8,209 nt of DNA. It comes from Paludibacteraceae bacterium (lineage in GTDB: Bacteria > Bacteroidota > Bacteroidia > Bacteroidales > Paludibacteraceae). A program made the translations under genes and the position numbers. The notes under the pieces were generated by a model, which was not told the origin of the DNA, did no database searches, and saw nothing but the letters and a program-made list of their open reading frames with translations. Of the stretch, positions 4,824-8,209 are shown piece after piece (the stretch's first letter is position 1; each line of letters begins with the position of its first letter). The stretch is taken from the NCBI GenBank assembly GCA_017402895.1, contig JAFPLG010000092.1:1-8209 (forward strand), given 5' to 3'.

Positions 4824-6299
4824 TTACATATAATTACTGATAAGGCCACCAAGAAGGGCAAAGAAAACAATATAAAACAGCGCGACCCAAATAAGCACTC
4901 GCACCGTTCTACTGAGCGATTTGTACCACATCAGGAACTTAGCGCCACCACCTACTTGCGCTCGTTGTTTATACGAAGCCACTACACTCTCCAGTTTCTT
5001 GTTTGTGACGGCTTCCATCTCCAGTTTTTGGAGGATAGCCATGTATTTGTCACGCCATGCACGCGTGGCGGGAGTGGTACCGGCCAACGTGAACTTCGGC
5101 AGAATAAAATTCAGCGCCTCGATACAATCCTCTTTGGTCATCGGGAGCGGATAGTTGCGAATGAAGCGAGCTTCCTCGTAAGGCAGTTTTTGTTCATGCA
5201 ACATGCGTTCGCGTTCGCCAAGACCCATCATTTCTGAGAATATCGTCTTCGGGAGGCGACTTTCCATCGGTCTACGTGCCAATTCTTCCAGGCCCTTTGC
5301 CAGTTGCTCTACGTATTTATTGACGCCCACATTGGTGAATTCGAAGCCGCACTCCGGGCAGGTCATCTGGAACGAGCCAATCACAGCGCCACAGTTCGGG
5401 CACTTACGTACATCGCCGAATTTATTGGACTTAGGAGCAGCTTTCTCGGGTTTCTCTTGGTCTTTTTTCGCCTTCTCGGCTTTTTCGGCCTTCTCCAGTT
5501 CGACAAGACGTGCGTCGAGAATCATCTCAAACTCGTCCAGGTCGATACCTTCGGCTTGTGCCCGCTTGAAGAGCACTTGTTTCTCTTTCTCGGTCAGCAC
5601 GCCATCCGCCAAGGCGGCGTTGATGAGCGTCTCTATATGATCGTTGAACATACCGTTTTTATTCGTTTTGGGTTGCGGGGTTTGTTTTGCCGATTGGGCG
5701 GCCTGCGCTGCCATGAAAGGAGCCATAAAAGCAGCTGCCGTCGACGCCTCGGATTGTTTTGCACGGGGTGCTTCTGCTTGCGGTTGAGGTGCTGGGGCCG
5801 GTTCCGGCTCTTCGACCTGCGGCGCTTGCGTTTCTGCTGCTAATTCCGCCTTCAGTTCTTCGGTATGACGCCAGCTATCTACAGCGTCGTAGTCGTCACT
5901 CCAATCCGACACAAGTTTTCCTTGACGGTTGATGAGGGCATATTGGTCATCGTCATTGGATACCAATGCGTAACCATCCTTAACATCCTCAATATCAGCA
6001 TACCAATCCGATACGAGCGTTCCCTTGGCATCCATCAACGCATAGGCTTCTTTATCCTCGCTATACACCTTAGCCAACGAATCGGTATAGTACTCTATCT
6101 CATCGTAATAGTCACTAACCAACGTGCCGTTGATTCGCTTGATAGCATACAAGCCATCATCATTCTCATCAATACGGACCTTGCCACCAAACGGCGCCTT
6201 ATCCGATTGAGAATAGGAACCAACCATATTATTGATTCTATCGTTGATCTTATTATTCAGGTCGTTGATCTTGCTGTTGATTAACTTGTCTAAGTCCAT
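4824..6299 (-). CDS. WG-repeat, TerB-like, zinc-ribbon protein with C-terminal membrane anchor
   Basis: A 491-residue protein. I chose the ATG at 6297-6299; a TTG 15 bases upstream is in frame but less likely. Domain order: a short Asn/Lys/Ile helix (1-28); three degenerate WG-like beta repeats (about 49-72, 85-105 and 109-140), each with Y-A and G-x-LVSD signatures; an Ala/Pro/Gln-rich linker (about 153-212); a TerB-like helical segment (about 217-265, LINAALADGVLTEKEKQVLF); an acidic/Lys coiled stretch; a zinc ribbon with Cys300, 303, 314 and 317 (CPNCG, CPECG); a conserved-looking helical region (326-450); and one membrane helix (about 466-487) four residues from the end. There is no signal peptide, so it should be tail-anchored with its domains in the cytoplasm. 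It heads the operon with the SPFH gene, as the zinc-ribbon membrane protein YdjG does in Bacillus. Substrate or signal unknown. Confidence 0.87.
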   Translation of the reverse strand: MDLDKLINSKINDLNNKINDRINNMVGSYSQSDKAPFGGKVRIDENDDGLYAIKRINGTLVSDYYDEIEYYTDSLAKVYSEDKEAYALMDAKGTLVSDWYADIEDVKDGYALVSNDDDQYALINRQGKLVSDWSDDYDAVDSWRHTEELKAELAAETQAPQVEEPEPAPAPQPQAEAPRAKQSEASTAAAFMAPFMAAQAAQSAKQTPQPKTNKNGMFNDHIETLINAALADGVLTEKEKQVLFKRAQAEGIDLDEFEMILDARLVELEKAEKAEKAKKDQEKPEKAAPKSNKFGDVRKCPNCGAVIGSFQMTCPECGFEFTNVGVNKYVEQLAKGLEELARRPMESRLPKTIFSEMMGLGERERMLHEQKLPYEEARFIRNYPLPMTKEDCIEALNFILPKFTLAGTTPATRAWRDKYMAILQKLEMEAVTNKKLESVVASYKQRAQVGGGAKFLMWYKSLSRTVRVLIWVALFYIVFFALLGGLISNYM

Positions 6300-6321
6300 T
6301 ATTTCCAAGTACAAAGATGAT

Positions 6322-6354
6322 AAAAATTATGCCCCAACGATTACCGCCGGGGCA
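6322..6354 (-). terminator. Probable terminator after the EF-G2 gene
   Basis: A 6-bp stem (TGCCCC at 6354-6349 and GGGGCA at 6335-6330, minus strand) with a 13-base loop is followed by AATTTTTA. It lies 13 bases after the stop codon at 6368-6370. The T-tract is short, so termination may be partial. The next gene starts at 6299, and the only promoter-like box between them is a one-mismatch CATCTTTG (6319-6312) lacking a -33 box at the right distance. The SPFH operon may therefore depend partly on read-through from EF-G2. Confidence 0.6.
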
Positions 6355-6367
6355 CAATGATAGGAAA

Positions 6368-8209
6368 TTACTCTTCCTCGGTCTGGGTTGCAGCGTACTC
6401 CTTGAGCAACTTCTCCTGAACATCAGCCGGAACAAGTTGATACGAGTTGAACTGCATGGTGAACGTAGCGCGACCACCAGTCAGCGAGGACAGCGTGGTA
6501 GAATAGCTCGAGAGCTCCTTCAGAGGCACTTGGGCTTTCAGACGCGTGAACTGTTTCTCGGTCTCCATACCCAGCACCATACCGCGACGACCGTTGATAT
6601 CCGACATGACGTCACCCACGATCTCCGACGGAACGAATACTTCTACATCGTATACCGGCTCAAGAACCTTCGGGTTAGCCTCCTTGAAGGCCTGTGCAAA
6701 GGCGTTACGGCCAGCCAGACGGAATGAGATTTCGTTGGAGTCTACCGGGTGCATCTTACCATCGTAGATGATGACGCGAACGTCACGAGCATAGGAACCG
6801 GTAAGCGGGCCTTGCTCCATACGATCCATCAGACCCTTGAGGATAGCCGGGATGAAGCGTGCATCGATAGCACCACCAACGATCGAGTTGATGAGCACGA
6901 GCTTTCCGCCCCACTCGAGGTTGATCTCCTGCTGGTCTTTTACGGAAATCTTATACTCCTGGTTACCAAACTTATAGCTCTCCTTAACCGGCATGCCTTC
7001 CTCGTACGGCTCCACGATGAGGTGCACCTCACCAAACTGGCCCGAACCACCGGATTGTTTCTTATGACGATAGTCGGCACGTGCAGCCTTGGTGATCGTC
7101 TCACGATACGGAATCTTCGGCTCGTCGAAGACGATTTGCATCTTGTCGTTATTCTCCAGACGCCACTTGAGCGTACGGAGGTGGAACTCTCCCTGACCGG
7201 AGATAATGGTCTGCTTCAGTTCTTTGGACTGCTCTACTATCCATGTAGGATCTTCCTCATGGTAACGTGTCAGCAGAGCTGCCAGCTTCTCGTTGTCGGA
7301 CTCCGTAACAGGACGGATAGCACGACGATAACGCGGTTGCGGATAAGCGATAGGTGCGTACTGGTTGTCACAATCCTTGGCATTCAGCGTGTTACCGGTA
7401 CGAGTGTCTTTCAGTTTGACGGTAGCACCGATATCACCAGCTGCCAGTTCATCTACCGGCACGCGGATTGAACCTGCCACCTGATAGAGCTGCGAGATAC
7501 GCTCCTTGGAGCCGCGCTCCATATTCTGCATATCATCACCATTGCGAACCGTACCCTGCATTACGCGGAAATAGTTGACCTCACCGATATGCGGCTCAAC
7601 CGATGTCTTGAAGACATACAGACTGGCCGGAGCCTTAGCGTCCGGAGCAACAGCCTTGCCGTCAACAGTAGGATACGAGAACTGTGCAGGCGACGGAGCC
7701 ATGCCGTTCAGGAAGTCCATCAGACGACGAACACCCATATCCTTGAGACCCGAGCAGCAGAGAACAGGATACATCGAACCGTCAGCATAAACGGTCTTCA
7801 AGCCCTGCATAATCTCTTCGTCGGTCAGACCTTCGCCCAGGAACTTATCGAGCAGCGTCTCATCAGCCTCGGCTGCCTCTTCTGCCAAAGCAGCACGCAT
7901 CTCTTCTACGCGGTCAGCGTACTCTGCGGGGATGTCCTTGAGTTCAGGAGCACCACCTTCCGGCTTCCAAACCAGCATCTTACCCTTCAGCACGTCGATA
8001 ACGGCATTGAAGCCATTGCCAGCATTTACCGGGAACTGGATCAAGGTGCACTTATTACCGAAGTTCTCCTTGAGCTGATTGAACGTGCGCTCGAAGTCAG
8101 CATCCGGATGGTCGCACTTGTTGATCACGAAAGCCAGCGGCTTCTTAGCGTGCTCTACGAGGCGGAAATTGTTCTGCGTACCTACCTCTACGCCACCATT
8201 GGCGCTGAG
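6368..8209 (-). CDS. fusA2: EF-G2-type elongation factor (EF-G paralogue), N-terminus cut
   Basis: Translation from the window edge gives 613 residues; about 105 N-terminal residues, including the P-loop and switch regions, are missing. Visible: the end of the G domain with NKCD (residues 30-33; NKMD in ordinary EF-G) and PVLCCSGLKDMGV (normally SA in the G5 loop); domain II with KTSVEPHIGEVNYF (about 201-214); domain III with EDPTWIVEQSKELKQT and GQGEFHLRTLKWRLE; domain IV with PKIPYRETITKAARADYRHK and SGGSGQFGEVHLIVEP; and domain V with LEPVYDVEVFVPSE. These stretches agree closely with my recollection of Bacteroides thetaiotaomicron EF-G2 (BT2167). That paralogue promotes translocation without GTP hydrolysis and is needed for gut colonisation under carbon limitation. 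No ribosomal protein genes adjoin it, unlike the canonical fusA. The gene ends with an acidic tail (TEEE) and a weak terminator. The paralogue call is strong; the mechanism is known for the family, not shown here. Confidence 0.88.
   Translation of the reverse strand, partial: LSANGGVEVGTQNNFRLVEHAKKPLAFVINKCDHPDADFERTFNQLKENFGNKCTLIQFPVNAGNGFNAVIDVLKGKMLVWKPEGGAPELKDIPAEYADRVEEMRAALAEEAAEADETLLDKFLGEGLTDEEIMQGLKTVYADGSMYPVLCCSGLKDMGVRRLMDFLNGMAPSPAQFSYPTVDGKAVAPDAKAPASLYVFKTSVEPHIGEVNYFRVMQGTVRNGDDMQNMERGSKERISQLYQVAGSIRVPVDELAAGDIGATVKLKDTRTGNTLNAKDCDNQYAPIAYPQPRYRRAIRPVTESDNEKLAALLTRYHEEDPTWIVEQSKELKQTIISGQGEFHLRTLKWRLENNDKMQIVFDEPKIPYRETITKAARADYRHKKQSGGSGQFGEVHLIVEPYEEGMPVKESYKFGNQEYKISVKDQQEINLEWGGKLVLINSIVGGAIDARFIPAILKGLMDRMEQGPLTGSYARDVRVIIYDGKMHPVDSNEISFRLAGRNAFAQAFKEANPKVLEPVYDVEVFVPSEIVGDVMSDINGRRGMVLGMETEKQFTRLKAQVPLKELSSYSTTLSSLTGGRATFTMQFNSYQLVPADVQEKLLKEYAATQTEEE

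Noticed and set aside
6300..6314. TTG start at 6314 for the WG-repeat protein
   Set aside because: The in-frame ATG at 6297-6299 is a better start, and the extension would add only five residues inside a promoter-like region.

Overview
All the genes I can support in this window lie on the minus strand, so transcription runs from position 8209 towards position 1. The window suggests a Bacteroidota bacterium of the order Bacteroidales. Both clear promoters fit the Bacteroidota housekeeping pattern (TTTG, 20 bases, TAnnTTTG), there are no obvious Shine-Dalgarno sequences, and the translation factor at the right end closely matches my memory of the Bacteroides EF-G2 paralogue. I cannot assign a genus. 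There are no tRNA, rRNA, insertion sequence or CRISPR features.

Layout in the direction of transcription. (1) 8209-6368: EF-G2-type elongation factor (fusA2), missing its N-terminus at the window edge, followed by a weak hairpin terminator. (2) 6299-3099: a tight three-gene operon. It encodes a tail-anchored WG-repeat/TerB-like/zinc-ribbon protein, an SPFH (Band 7) protein ending in a GYF_2 domain, and a small four-helix membrane protein. The gaps are 18 and 15 bases, and a strong hairpin terminator closes the operon. The gene set and the Met/Gly-rich linker of the SPFH protein resemble the YdjG-YdjH-YdjI membrane-stress module of Bacillus subtilis, without a PspA gene here. (3) 3069-1132: a promoter whose -33 box sits inside the loop of the preceding terminator, a small helical lipoprotein, a deoxynucleoside kinase overlapping it by one base, a 149-base gap holding a structured element, a second deoxynucleoside kinase, and a terminator. 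(4) 1131-725: a 39-bp tandem repeat, a second promoter with the same extended boxes and spacing, and a repeat-rich leader of about 160 bases. (5) 724-2: a free methionine-(R)-sulfoxide reductase (GAF fold) with an unexplained N-terminal extension of about 120 residues, cut at its C-terminus by the window edge.

Functions: the two kinases salvage deoxynucleosides, and the sulfoxide reductase repairs oxidised free methionine. EF-G2 supports translation, in Bacteroides under nutrient limitation. The SPFH operon probably acts at the inner membrane. The common theme of maintenance and starvation physiology is my inference. The most interesting parts are the YdjGHI-like operon, the fused reductase with its repeat-rich leader, and the terminator/promoter overlap.
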